Origin: Pascua guehoae
Lineage: Eukaryota; Basidiomycota; Tremellomycetes; Trichosporonales; Trichosporonaceae
Direction: 5' to 3'
DNA: 64,000 nt
NCBI GenBank assembly: GCA_001600415.1
Contig: BCJX01000012.1
Span: forward strand, 397,119 to 461,118
Shown: piece after piece, positions 10,382 to 21,332 of the stretch
Numbering within the stretch: position 1 is the stretch's first letter
Layout of the letters: every line of letters begins with the position of its first letter
Made by a program: the position numbers and the translations under genes
Notes under the pieces: generated by a model
What the model was told of the DNA's origin: nothing
The model's database searches: none
Seen by the model: the letters and a program-made list of their open reading frames with translations, nothing else

Positions 10382-12162
10382 TGTGGGCTCAGAGTCGGAC
10401 GAGGACGCCCACGAGAGTCGACCTCCATCACGCCCGACCTCGAGGTCGGCTTTGCCACCAGGTGCCTCATCCTCTCCCCTTCTCAGGCGGCTCAGTATTT
10501 GTTGTCGGCCCACGAGCGTCTCCGCGCATCTTCTGCGTTCCCTCCAGCACTTGTTGGCGACGATGCGGCGGCCACGCAAAATGTCCTTCAACACACCTCA
10601 TGGGTGCGGGACAAATTGGCTTTCGTCATACGCCACGACGTCGTTCTCATCTACGAGAATGAACACCGATCCATTCGCAAACCAGTCTCGGGGTCCTCAT
10701 TCCAACCGGATGAGATTCTGGTTGTCATGGACGCACGATCCGGAGCCGCCCCCTCCGACATTGAACTGATTCGGTCTGCAGCCCTTTCTGACGCTGCATC
10801 TGTTGATATACCTCTTGGCTACCGAGTATCGGGCGAAACCCGTGTTGTCCTTGCCAGCTTTGCGGCGTGGGCTGGAACCCGAACTGCCTGTGTGGCCAAG
10901 CAAGCGACCTTGGCATCGGCTCGGACCGACCAGCTGCCCGAGGTCGTAACGTCCGACATGGCCTACGCAGCTGTTCTCGACGCGTTCGGGTCGCTCTACC
11001 CTAAGCGGGGAGGGTGCATCTTCACTCACCTACTCGCTTGGGCCTGCCCCCACCTGCCACAATTTGACTCCGTTCTATGGACGATCTCGTTGAACGTGAG
11101 TGCCAGAGTTGTCGTGTTACTGACTGGGCAAAGGATCCTTCTACAACTCCTTCGTTCACACCAAATACCACAGGCCCACCACCTCCAATCCAAACATTGG
11201 ACCCAATCGTCGCAGAGAACTCGACGGTAAGGGGGCGCCACCCAGATGTCACCTGCCAAGCAGATCCATCTCGTATGTCTCACCACATACCTCGTTCGGT
11301 GCTAATCCCAGTGCGTGACCTGGAGTCGGTCACACAAGCCATCCGAAACCTGCACCAAGTTTCAAAGGAAACATCGAGTCCCATTGAAGAAGTCATCCGC
11401 AGGTCCACCGTCCATGACATGGTCTCAAGGTGCCCATTCGTCAGACGCTCAACTCTCACACCCGATCTCGAAGTTGCGTTCCTGTCGCGCTGCCTCATCT
11501 TCACTCCCAAACAGGCCGCCGAGTGCCTTTCACACCTCCCCACCCCGCGCCACAGGGGCGCCTTCCCACCCGTGCTTGTCGATGACGACTCGTCGGCTAC
11601 CCAAAATGTGCTACAACATACAGGCTGGGTCCGGGACAAGCTCGCCTTCACCATTCGACATGATCTCATTCTCGTTTACGAAAACGCCTATGGTTCGATT
11701 GACCAGCCAACTTCTTTCGAACCTGCCGAGACGCTGGTCATCATGGATGCTCGAAGTGGGGCGAGCTGTTTCGACCTCGAGACCATTCGGAGAGTAGCAC
11801 GGCATCGTGTGGGCCAAAACTTCGCGGCCCCAGTGGCGCCGACGCTGCTCACCAACATGGAAGCAGGACGAACGACCAAAGTCCAGCGCCTCGCAGCTTC
11901 ACAACTCTCGAGAGAGGCCACACGGGCTCTGCAAGTTTCGAGGACAGTGCAAGGCAGAGAGAGCGCAGACGCGCAGGGGGTGCAGGGGGCTGGGTCATCG
12001 ACAAAGGGCCAGAACACTCGTCTTTCGACCGCATTGGCTCCTCCATATCATTCTCGTCCTCGCACACAAATTGCAACTCCTCCTCCGGACGCTGAACACG
12101 GTCGACATCAAGGGCGGCATTGCTGGAACCGTTACTGTCCGAGCATCACTCAGCTTGGGTGA
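10382..12162 (+). CDS. Unknown family, two-module gene (copies 2 and 3)
   Basis: Two exons join in phase: open from 10382 to 11095, a 38-nt intron (GTGAGT...TTACTGAC...AAAG), then 11134 to 12162. Module 1 contains STSITPDLEVGFATRCLIL, then ATQNVLQHTSWVRDKLAF, IRHDVVLIYENE, VVMDARSGA and the C-terminal block MAYAAVLDAFGSLYPKRGGC. Module 2 repeats the N-terminal part: VRDLESVTQAIRNL, STLTPDLEVAFLSRCLIF, ATQNVLQHTGWVRDKLAF, IRHDLILVYENAYGSI and VIMDARSGA, then a divergent Arg/Gln-rich tail. The 5' end is unresolved. Module 1 lacks the VRELES segment seen in other copies, so the first exon is missing or lost. If the two modules are separate genes, module 2 could start at ATG 11275 (MSHHIPRSVL). 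No known domain was recognised. Confidence 0.45.
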
Positions 12163-13247
12163 TACCATCGTTCCCGCAACATTCCAAGCGTTTGCAGGCA
12201 CCCGAGTCGCGTGCCTCGGCATCGGATCGATGATATCCGGCTTGTTCCCGTCCGTCGAGATGCCATGTGCGACCGCCAGTGCCTTGATCTGGGCGACCTT
12301 CATGCGCGTCAAGGCCTTCTTCCGCCATGGGATCTTTGTGGGTACGCCACTTGGAGGTGCCTTTGCTGGAGACGTCCATTCGCCGCTTGTTGGTCAGCTT
12401 GGCGATGGAGTCGGGAGCGCCAGGACGAAAGTGGCTGGATGGAACATTGGTAGCACATGGAGGTATACTTGCGCTGAACCTTTTTCGTGTGAGGGTGGTC
12501 CTCTACCAGGACGAAGCCCCACAAAACCCGTTAGTCCGAACAACTGAGCACCAGATTGACTTACCAGATCTCAGCCTCAAGCTGTCGGGTATCGGTGAAC
12601 GCAAATCGCCCATCGTCGGAAAGCCACCCAAAGTGAGTGGCGTTGGGGGCTGAGAGTGGCGGGGTCGATTCGAGGAGGGCATGTAGTTTGACAGGCATGG
12701 ATTGCTTGTTGCCTTCAGATACGGGTGCGGTCCGTGCCTTGATGAGGTGGAAGTCGTTGCGACGCCCACGAGCAAATACGCTGGCCAGCATCTCGTTGTT
12801 CTTGAGGACTGTCAATTTGAATCCCTGCAATGTCGGTTGGGAGGAATGGTTTCGACAGCAGAATGGAAGTCGATGCGTTCTCGTAAATGACCACGAGGTC
12901 TTGACGAATCGCAAACGACAGTTTGTCGCGCACCCATGATGTATGCTGCATCATGTTTTCAGTCACCGATGTGTCGTCGTCAACCAGCACTGGCACGAAC
13001 GAGCCCTTAGGACGTGGACCGAGGGTGGACAGATACTGGGCGGCATGGGAGACGGTGACGATGAGGCAGCGTGTTGTGAACCCCACTTCGACCTCTGGAC
13101 ACAATGTTGAACTCGTCACCAGCGGGGACCTGGCGATTACTTCGTCCAATGCCGAGCCTCCAGTAGCTGACTCGATCGGAGTAGATGTTGCCAAGGATTT
13201 CGCGTGCAACTGGACGAGCGCCCCGGTGGCTGACTCTAGTTCGCGCA
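12146..13247 (-). pseudogene. Unknown family, copy 4, overlapping HSF-like and SAP-like segments
   Basis: Minus strand. From an acceptor at 13248 the frame reads VRELESATGALVQLHAKSLA, STLCPEVEVGFTTRCLIV, HAAQYLS, VPVLVDDDTSVTENMMQHTS, WVRDKLSFAIRQDLVVIYEN, PTDIAGIQID, then stops at 12715. Overlapping its end in another frame is the closing part of an HSF-like domain (MLASVFARGRRNDFHLIKAR), then the opening part of another (VKLHALLESTPPL, DDGRFAFTDTRQLEAEI). A good 64-nt intron (12564-12501, GTAAGT, GACTAAC branch) follows. Further down, in yet another frame, a SAP-like helix pair appears (MKVAQIKALAVAHGISTDGN). The frame changes suggest a fused and decaying locus, unless unseen introns reconcile them. 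Confidence 0.4.
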
Positions 13248-13721
13248 CTGTGAACAAGTCAGTATCGCCGGGAGATGAGATGGAGGGAGGCTCACATCGC
13301 CAAATGTACCAAGTTCTATGTTAGGCCCACTGTGATGCAAGCGCCAATGAAGTAGCAAAGGGGTTCGCGAGCTGAGCGTGGAGGCTAGTATGTGGCAGTA
13401 CAGCGCGCATCAAGCTTCGGTACATACCCGAACATGAAACCGGACTGTGCAAAGAAAAAGACAAAGCATTTGCACGGTGCTGGAGAAATTCACTCACATT
13501 GTCGAGATGAGAGAAGAAGCGATGCATGAATAATTTAGAAGGGTATGAGTGTTATATACAACTAGGGAGCGGCGGTATAGATGGTGGTATAGACAGCAGG
13601 CCGACGCTATGGTCGCTATGTGGCAAATGGATGCGAGAGTGGCAGAAGTGCCACTTTGACACACTTACCTCACATACACACCCGCCCTCTCTTCTCAGGT
13701 TTCCTCCCCCCCCCTCCCCCT

Positions 13722-13722
<1 letters not shown>

Positions 13723-13773
<51 letters not shown>
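13723..13773. repeat. (CA)n microsatellite
   Basis: About 25 uninterrupted CA dinucleotides, preceded by a C/T-rich tract. Confidence 0.97.
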
Positions 13774-13775
<2 letters not shown>

Positions 13776-13837
13776 TTCCCACGGGGGTTCCCACATGGTT
13801 TTCACATGGTTTGTCTCGAGATCGCTCTATATAGTAG

Positions 13838-14319
13838 ATGCCCAACGCTTGGGGATGCGGTGAGTTCGGGTCCTACGATGTTTGTGCTAACTCACACGAC
13901 ATAAATTTGCCAGCAGAACCATTCAGCTCTACGGTCTTGTGCAGCATGCAAATACAACGAGGAGGTACGACGGGGTTTGCCAAGCAGCTGATCTGCAGGT
14001 GTTTGTGGAACAGTTTGGGGGCTTGACGGGCCTGGGAGGAAGGCCTGGGCTGCAGTGGCGCAGAACTCTTCTCTTGGCGGACTCGTCCGGAATGTTTACA
14101 TCTCGTGCATCTTGTGACCTTGTAGTTCCGACCCTTTAGGAGCGGATACTTCGATAGCAAGTGAAGAGGTAACGACGTATCGGGTTGGATGCACCATACT
14201 CTCATTAGGCTGTACTCCTCGACCCTCTGTATCTCAAAGTTCATTCTCATACTGTTTCGGCCAAAAAGAGCAAGCCCACGCGGGGTAAGACACTCTGCCC
14301 ATCTCGTGCTCAAATCCAC
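13838..14319. other. Ambiguous coding-like stretch
   Basis: Two readings compete. On the minus strand 14319-13873 is open for 148 codons (ALFGRNSMRMNFEIQRVEEY, LLSKYPLLKGRNYKVTRCTR). On the plus strand an ATG at 13838 follows a TATATAG at 13827, and a GTGAGT...GCTAACT...CCAG intron-like segment follows it. Neither product was recognised; only one, or neither, can be real. Confidence 0.25.
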
Positions 14320-14903
14320 CTACACATGGCGAGGGGTGCAAGAGTGTGACGGTATGTTATACGATGTGCACGGCAGCCACTCTGCCCCCAGCCCAGGATC
14401 CCCAAATAGAAACCCAGCACTGCCAGTGAGATGGAGATTAGTTAAGCCTGCGACAGGATGTGTCTGTCATCATGATAGCAACACGGCGAGGTCTCGGTAC
14501 CGGTGACGTCAGTTAGAGTGGGAGTGCCATATCAAGTAGTGGCGAGCGGTACCGAGTGGTAGACAGCGCGAGTGGGGGGAGGGGAGGAGAGCACGCTGCT
14601 CTGGTAGCCCGAGACTGTGAACCACCAAATGGGCTGTTCCTTTTAACACTGCCTGGATTTGCGCTTGGGGTACCATATCTGCGGCCAGGCGGATCACAGA
14701 GCCTCGTCCAACACGCTCGTCAAAGCTTCCATTGTCATCTTGGGGCTTTCGTCGCTCGTCAACGGTCAATGTCCTCAATGTCGGACCCGCTTTGGCAGGC
14801 CCACGACCTGCTGTCTTCACCGCCACGTATTGCATGCTGTACGTGTACTCCAAACCACCAAATACACACCACGACGCGACGCCACAGGTCCTGAATATGG
14901 CGA
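14320..14903. other. Region downstream of uL2, no gene recognised
   Basis: About 580 bp with scattered open frames on both strands but no recognisable protein. It probably holds the uL2 3'UTR and spacer. Confidence 0.4.
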
Positions 14904-16100
14904 TTACGCGTCCTTGATGGTAGCGGTACCACGGATCTTACTGCAACGTCAGCAATGTACGTGGTCAATCGCTTTTACTAACCCGGTCCTGCGAGCGGCG
15001 ATCAAACCGGCCTTCTGACCAGCGGGGGCGTCGCGGGCCATGGTCGAAGCGTGACCGATGTGCTAAAGGTATGTCAGCTTGTAGACTTGGAAAAGATGTA
15101 AGATGAGGCTCACCTGGTGGTTACCACCACCGTGGGGGTGGTCGACGGGGTTCATAGCAACACCACGAGTACGGGGCCACGAGTTGCGCTTGGCACGCAT
15201 GGCGTGGTACTTGCGACCGGCCTTGAGGAAGGGCTTGTCGACACGGCCACCGCCGGCGGCGACACCGATGGTAGCACGGGCGCGCGACGAGACAGTCTTC
15301 TTCGAGCCCGAAGGGAGACGGATGCGGGTCTTGCCGTCCTCAGAGTGGCCAATGATGGTGGCGTAGTTGCCCGAGGTACGGGCGAGCGCTCCACGGTCAC
15401 CGACCTTCTCCTCGACGTTGAAGACAATGGTACCCTCGGGGCACGAGCCGAGGGGGACAATGTTGCCGATCGAGAGAGCGGCCTTCTTGCCGGCGTAGAT
15501 GAACGAGCCGGTCGAGATGCCCTCGGCCGCAATGAAGGTCTCCTTGCGGAGCTTGTAGCGGTAAGGGTCACGGAAGACGACGGTCGCGAGGGGAGCACCA
15601 CTGTTGGTGTTAGTAGACCGTCTTTACAGTCTCGACGATCTTGCGCGGATCCGCCACAACTCGACAACAAAGTTTTGTCTCTGCCCCACCTCCCATCCTG
15701 TGACTCCTGCTGTTCTCTGCCTGCTCTGCTCCACCGTTCACTGTCCCCAGCCGCTCTATACGCTCTCTCTCTCCCCGTCCCCGTGCCCATCCATCCCTTT
15801 GTTGCCCCCACCCTCGCCCCCCTTCGTCCCACTCCCCTGCCTCCCCAAACATCTCCATGTCGCGCCACTCACCGACCAGCGTCGTGGATGATCTCGCGAA
15901 CGACACCACGGATGTACCCGTTCTTCTCGGCGAAGTCGAGGTTGCGGTGGCGAGCGGGGTTCTTGTTGTGGTGCGTGTGGGACTTGAAGATCCCACCCGA
16001 CTTCCTCTGGGCACGAATGACACGCTAATGCTAGTCAGCAACCTTGCACCGAGATTTCGCGAGAGCGCGCGCGCCAAAGCGTTCGAGGACGTACACCCAT
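14904..16100 (-). CDS. RPL2: 60S ribosomal protein L2/L8 (uL2)
   Basis: Minus strand, five exons: 16100-16095 (only Met-Gly), 16024-15873, 15600-15114, 15062-14983 and 14940-14904. They total 762 nt and 253 residues; yeast Rpl2 has 254. It is a core large-subunit protein at the peptidyl-transferase centre. Signatures include [37 protein letters not shown], the histidine-containing loop [16 protein letters not shown], which is essential in all uL2 proteins, and the C-terminus [10 protein letters not shown] two-codon first exon followed by an intron (donor GTACGT) is a common arrangement in fungal ribosomal protein genes. Every other junction also has good donors (GTGAGT, GTGAGC, GTTAGT) and acceptors. 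Exon junctions restore DAGRGAPLA, GNHQHIGHA and RRTGKIRGT. Confidence 0.97.
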
Positions 16101-16870
16101 GTTCTGTGGAGAGCGTCAGTACTGCTGTCGACGGCGATGCCTAGCTGGCGAGGTGCTACTCACGACTCTTTTTTGATGGTTGAGGAGACGATTCGAATAG
16201 TGCTGAAGGCGACAACTAGGCCGCACCACCACACTCCCTCCCGCTACGCCCCACCACCCCCTCGCAACGAATTCCACCCCCCCGCCCAACGGAACCAAAT
16301 CCGCCTCCCTCGTGTATGCTCCGGGGTTTTGAGAATCCGGCATTAGGACCCTGAGAGAGACTGTGGCACTGGATTATCGGCGATATCACGGTTCGATTAT
16401 ACCGCCGACGTTTTCGAGAAGCCAGGACCACGGGGTGGAGGTGGAGGTCAGCAAGTTCATGCATGTATCACGTTGCGGGAACACGGCTGGTATGGCTAAC
16501 GACTGTGACTCTATCGCATGTACCGTACCGTACCTGCTTGGGAAACCATGCTGCATGCGGGCAATCCGGCAATCAGACATCTTGCATCCTGAGGCGAGGC
16601 CCGCGAGGCTTGAAGCATCGACACATGGATGCACAGCAAGGACCGACTTGCATGCCAACAGCGATCAGTGGCTCTGCAGATCCATCCGTCTTCGCACTGT
16701 TCCACCCAGAACAACTCGCAATCCCTCGCCGAGCGCGCCGGTGCCGTGCGTCTCACAAAAGTCTCATCACTCCCCATTCACATCACTCCTCCCATTCCCC
16801 ATCACAACCTTCTGCACCGCGTCTAGACAGTGATAACTCTGCTTGGCTGTTGCATACTACTAATGGTACA
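16101..16870. other. Intergenic region upstream of uL2
   Basis: About 770 bp holding the uL2 promoter on the left and the PP4R3 3'UTR on the right. No further gene was recognised. Confidence 0.45.
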
Positions 16871-19800
16871 CTACACTTTGTCGCCGTGAAGCTTCTTGCC
16901 CAGCACCCCCAGGCTCAGACGGATTTTCTTCTCCTTCCCTCCCGTCACTGTACTCGTACTCGCCTTTCCCGCCCCTGCCTCACCCTCCTTGACATCCCCA
17001 GCGATGCCACTATCGGTCTCTGCCCCCGCCTCTGATCCTGCAGCACTCCCTGGCTGCTTCTGCTTCTCTTCACTTTTCACACCAGTTGCCAGTGGTGCCC
17101 CGGCTGCTTTCTTATCGCCCGCCGACTTGCCCGCAGACTTGGCCCCAAGCAAACTGGCAAAAGCCCCATCCTCTTCCTCTTCCTCTTGACGCATCCGCTT
17201 TGCCCGTATCTTTTGTTCCACATCGGTCAACTCGTCTGCCAACTCCGAGTCGAACGGTGCCGGCGCCGACAGACCCTTGGGCGACTCGGTACCATCTGCC
17301 GATCCCTCGCTGTCTGATGCGTCGTCATAGTCGAGCCCGAGCGCTGGTGCGCCAGCCGTCAAAGTCGACGGCCGCTTGGCGCTTGGGCTGCCGCTGGGTT
17401 GTTCGTGGCGCTTGCGTTTTGCTGGCACGTGGCTAGATCCACTGGTGCCTGACCCTGATGCAGCCGCGTCCGAGCTCGTCTCGGTATCTTCGTCGTCAGA
17501 CTGGTTGAACCAAGCCTCCTCTTCATCCGCAGCAGAGGGACCTTGGGTGTTCTCGGCAACTTGGGGCGGTGGAGGTGGCGGCGGTTCCTTAAACTGTTCC
17601 CAACGTGCGCGCAGACCAAGAATGTATGATCGCAGATACGGCCGTTCGGCCAACCTTGACATGGTCGGTTCGTACTTGTCAAACATGTCGATAATAATGG
17701 GCTTCATGTTCTCCTACGCTTGTCAATCCCCCTCTTCCAATGTAGAACGCACCTTTCGGATCAGCTCAATCGTGTCGAGGCAGGCAGAGCTGAGCATCGT
17801 GTCACGATCCGTTTCGCGGTCGACGATATCCAAGACTGCCTTTGTGACTGCATTCTTGGCAAAGTTGCGGTGAATAAAGTGGTTGTTGGTCTTCAAGCAG
17901 GCCTTGACAAACCGCAATGCCGCTACTCTGTAAGCACGTCGTACGGCGCTCCACGTGTCCAGACCAAAACTTACAGTGACGGAGTGTCTTTTCGCGAGCA
18001 TAAAGCATCGAGCACACCTTTTGTGCAAGCGGGTTCGACAGAATGAAATATTGAGCCCGATGTCCGTGCACTGAAATGTAGTAGGACAGCAGGTCGACAA
18101 GCGTGCACAATAACGATGTGCGCTCAGTCGTGAGGGCAGGGAAACCTGAGAATGTCAGTGCAGCTACAGGATGCACACTCACCCTTTGACTCTTTCAGTT
18201 CAGGGAGTTCTGTAATCGGGGCGAAGAGTGGTGTCGCGCAAAAGTCGTAAAAGTATTGAGTAAACGTCTCCACGACAGAGAGCTCTTTTGCTCGGCCAAA
18301 CGATTGCTGCGACCACTGTCAGCGATCAAGTCCACGCTGCACAAATGAGACTCTGCCAGCTCACCTCGGGTTCAGCCCCAGGCTCCAACAACGTCTTGAG
18401 CGTCTCGACCATTTGCTGGATGAGTCCGTGATCGTTTGTCGTCTGGAGCAGCCCGATAATCTCCATGACGAGGGTACGTCGGGAAACCTCTTCTTCACGG
18501 AGAACATGAAGACGGACCGCGTTGACATCGTGCTCGACAGCCAACGTGAGGATCTCGGCGCCAGCATGGAGAATGACCGCCTCTCGCTGCCGGAAGGCCC
18601 ACTCGCAGGCAAACAGCAAACCGCGGTCCAGCAGAATGCGGTACAGGGTCAAGCGTGGAGGCACCTGTAGGCCTTTGCCCATGACCATGAGCTGATGGAG
18701 AAAGAGGACCAAGTCTCGTCGTTTGGGCTCTTTGGTCGCATCGTCCTGGTCACGTCGAAACTCGACAAATAGGTCGTGCAGGAGGTCATCGTCGCTCTGA
18801 ATGTAGGCCGTAATGTCGACCTGGTTGAAAAAGACAAAGCTGTTCAAGATGCCAAAGGTCGGGTCATCTAACATGCGCGCAAGCACGACGTCTTTGAGGT
18901 ATAGCAGTCTGGACGTTTGATGGATCTTGTTCCTGATCGTTTCGTCCTTGATCTGCACCACCTCTCGGTACTTCGAGAATCGACGGAAAAACGCGCGGTA
19001 CGACGCCTTGAGGGTAGGGAACTCGGGGTCGTCTGGAATGTTAGCAGAGGTTACATAACCGTAGACGTGAGCACGAACATTCGAGCATCCCCAGCACACC
19101 CATAAATATGTCGTCTTGTAGAATATACTCAAAGATGCCATTGTCATTGAACATGACTGGGACCATTAACCATAGGTTCGGGCACGGGTCACGTACGGAT
19201 CGTTTGCATGAGCGAGCACAACGCATGCAAGTCGCCGATGCTTTCCAGATCCTCCGCTTGATGAAGTACCCCAATGAGCTGTTTGATATAGTCCTGCAAG
19301 TCCTGTGAGCACTGTGGCCAGTCTGGGTCCAACCGTCTTACCTCTCCAATAATGTGCTCCACTGCTCGCTCTCGTCCTACCGTGGACTTTGCCTGCATAC
19401 GGAGCAACATCTCGTGCTCCCTAAGGACGTTAGCATGGCATCCAATTGTTGCTGTTGTCAACGCCTCACTTGATATTCGCCAGTGTCGGAGGCTGCCATT
19501 CACGAGGCATGACTCCAACAGTGGAAGAGGTTGCACCCCCAAGAAGCGGGGAAGTAGCGAGGGGCGAGGATGATGCCGACATGGCCAGTTTCGGATCGTC
19601 CCCTTGACTAGTAAGCCAGTGGTCTCGCTGCAGAATGGGCGCACATACCGAGCTGGTTGTTGAGATGTTTTTGAACATCGACAATGAACTGCCATATGTC
19701 CTCACAGCCTTCTGGGTCCTGGAACGACAAGGCAATGTCTTGGTGAGTCGAGTGGTCTGTCCAGACGATGAGGGTCTCTGAGAATGGTCAATTATCAGCT

Positions 19801-20351
19801 CGCCAAGTCGAGACATTGTCGCAGCTATTACTCACCTTGCTGGCGTGAATACTGCTCCTCTTTAGACACTTGTGTGTTGAGGAGGAGCTCGTCCTTTAGG
19901 AATCCTCCAGGCCCCTCGGCGTCTTCTCCTTGCCTGGTTTCCATCGGGTCCTCCGCTTCCACCAAGAGGAGTGCAACGTCGTTGCGGGCGTCGTAAATTC
20001 CCTTGCAGTGCCCCGTACCGCGGTCAAACCAAGCCTGGTCTCGAAGCTCATATACCTGGCATGTCAGGTCATGACGCCACAATGTGGTCGGTCATCAAGA
20101 CGTACCTTGACGCGCTTCCCAACGTTTGGCTCCGACTCTACCAGGAGCATATCCTCGGCAGAATCTCCACTCGTGTCGGGTTGAACGTCCATAGCATCAC
20201 CCATCATGTCCTCATTGTTGTCGGCAACAAGGGCACAGTGAGTTGGAGCGGCTGCCTCGGAATCAGAGGCGGCTGCGGTTTCACGCAGCTGCTCAGACTC
20301 TCCCCCAGCAAGCACATCTGCCGACGACTGGGTTGGTTCGAGGTCCGCCAT
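16871..20351 (-). CDS. PSY2: Protein phosphatase 4 regulatory subunit 3 (Psy2/SMEK family)
   Basis: Minus strand, 12 exons: 20351-20106, 20055-19836, 19777-19649, 19602-19470, 19420-19342, 19302-19197, 19156-19079, 19032-18365, 18306-18183, 18145-17975, 17925-17753 and 17713-16871. The total is 2970 nt, 989 residues, all phases consistent. PP4R3 targets the PP4 catalytic subunit, which in yeast dephosphorylates gamma-H2A and checkpoint proteins. Domains in order: an acidic N-terminus; a PH/EVH1-like domain (VYELRDQAWFDRGTGHCKGI, ETLIVWTDHSTHQDIALSFQ, GCEDIWQFIVDVQKHLN); the SMEK helical-repeat domain (FNDNGIFEYILQDDIFMGVL, SYRAFFRRFSKYREVVQIKD, LFACEWAFRQREAVILHAGA, LAALRFVKACLKTNNHFIHR, IIIDMFDKYEPTMSRLAERP); and an acidic Ser/Lys-rich tail with basic KRKR clusters, probably nuclear. 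The start is the ATG giving MADLEPTQSS. The frame is open further upstream, but without supporting conservation. Confidence 0.93.
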
Positions 20352-21332
20352 ACGCCGTGAGATACCTCTTGGTATGCGAGTTTGGAGCGGGGTGCGACGC
20401 GTGGCAATTGCTGGGATGGTGGTGGGTGTGTCGGGTGATTGTGATTGATTGCCTGGACGGTGTGTCAACCCGCGCACCAAACAGGGATGCAAGCGGGGGT
20501 TGTCGGAGGGTAGTGGGATGTGATGGTGTTGGTGGATGAAATGGGTGAAAGGAGGGACGAGGTTGTAGAGAGCAACGAGTAAAAGGATGGAGAATAAGAG
20601 AAGTAAACAAATAACCAGCGAGACACGAGGAAGACGACTGAGTAGTACAGTAGTACAGTAGTAGCGAGTAGCAGCGAGTAAAGGCAAGGTGAGTGAGAGG
20701 CAGCCAGGCAGCAGCAGGCAGGGCACACACACTACACTACACATGCACGCCGGGCCAACCACGCGAGGCTCGGCTGAACCCTGTTCACACCCTGCAGTGG
20801 CGAAAAGTGGAGTAGACCACAGTGAGTGGCCACACACACCCATGCCCATGCACCGTTTATTGCGTGCCTACATACCCCCCTTTCAGGGCCCACACAAACA
20901 ACTCGCTCGCTCACAAGGCGCGCCATAAATGTGACAAGCCTAATTCAATATTCTTGATTCACCGTCCCCCCCCCCCTTTTGCTCTGTGCCCGCCCGGTTG
21001 TCGTCACGGCCATACCAACCTGAACTCGCAACTTCTTACACAAGTCCAACTCGCGTCATCATCTTGCTTTCTCTTGTCCAACTCACCTTTACACCCCCGC
21101 CAAACAACGAGCTCCCCCAATTGCGCTGTTACCTCCAATCCACTTTGCACACACAAACAGAATCCATCGTCCCACCATTTCAGCTCCGTCGCCTCAGGAC
21201 TGTGCCTTGCGTGCAGCAACCGTCGGCCCATCAGCGTGCACGACCTCCCCTCGCCGGCTCGAACTCATCTCTCCCTTCCCTCCAACCTTGCCATCACTTT
21301 TCTCCTGCAGTATCCCAAGCGCCTGATCCGGC
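20352..21332. promoter_or_regulatory. Divergent promoter region between PP4R3 and the SUMO protease gene
   Basis: About 980 bp separating two divergent start codons. It is pyrimidine/purine-skewed, with AC-rich tracts. No specific factor site was assigned. Confidence 0.5.

Noticed and set aside
13681..13834. Protein-coding frames with Thr-His or Cys-Val runs
   Set aside because: Generated by the CA microsatellite and adjacent C-rich tract.
15117..15868. Long open frames in other phases over the uL2 gene
   Set aside because: Shadows of the highly biased codon usage of uL2; the real gene is established by conservation and splicing.
20352..20849. N-terminal extension of PP4R3 upstream of MADLEP
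   Set aside because: The frame is open, but the predicted extension is hydrophobic, low complexity and has no family support.
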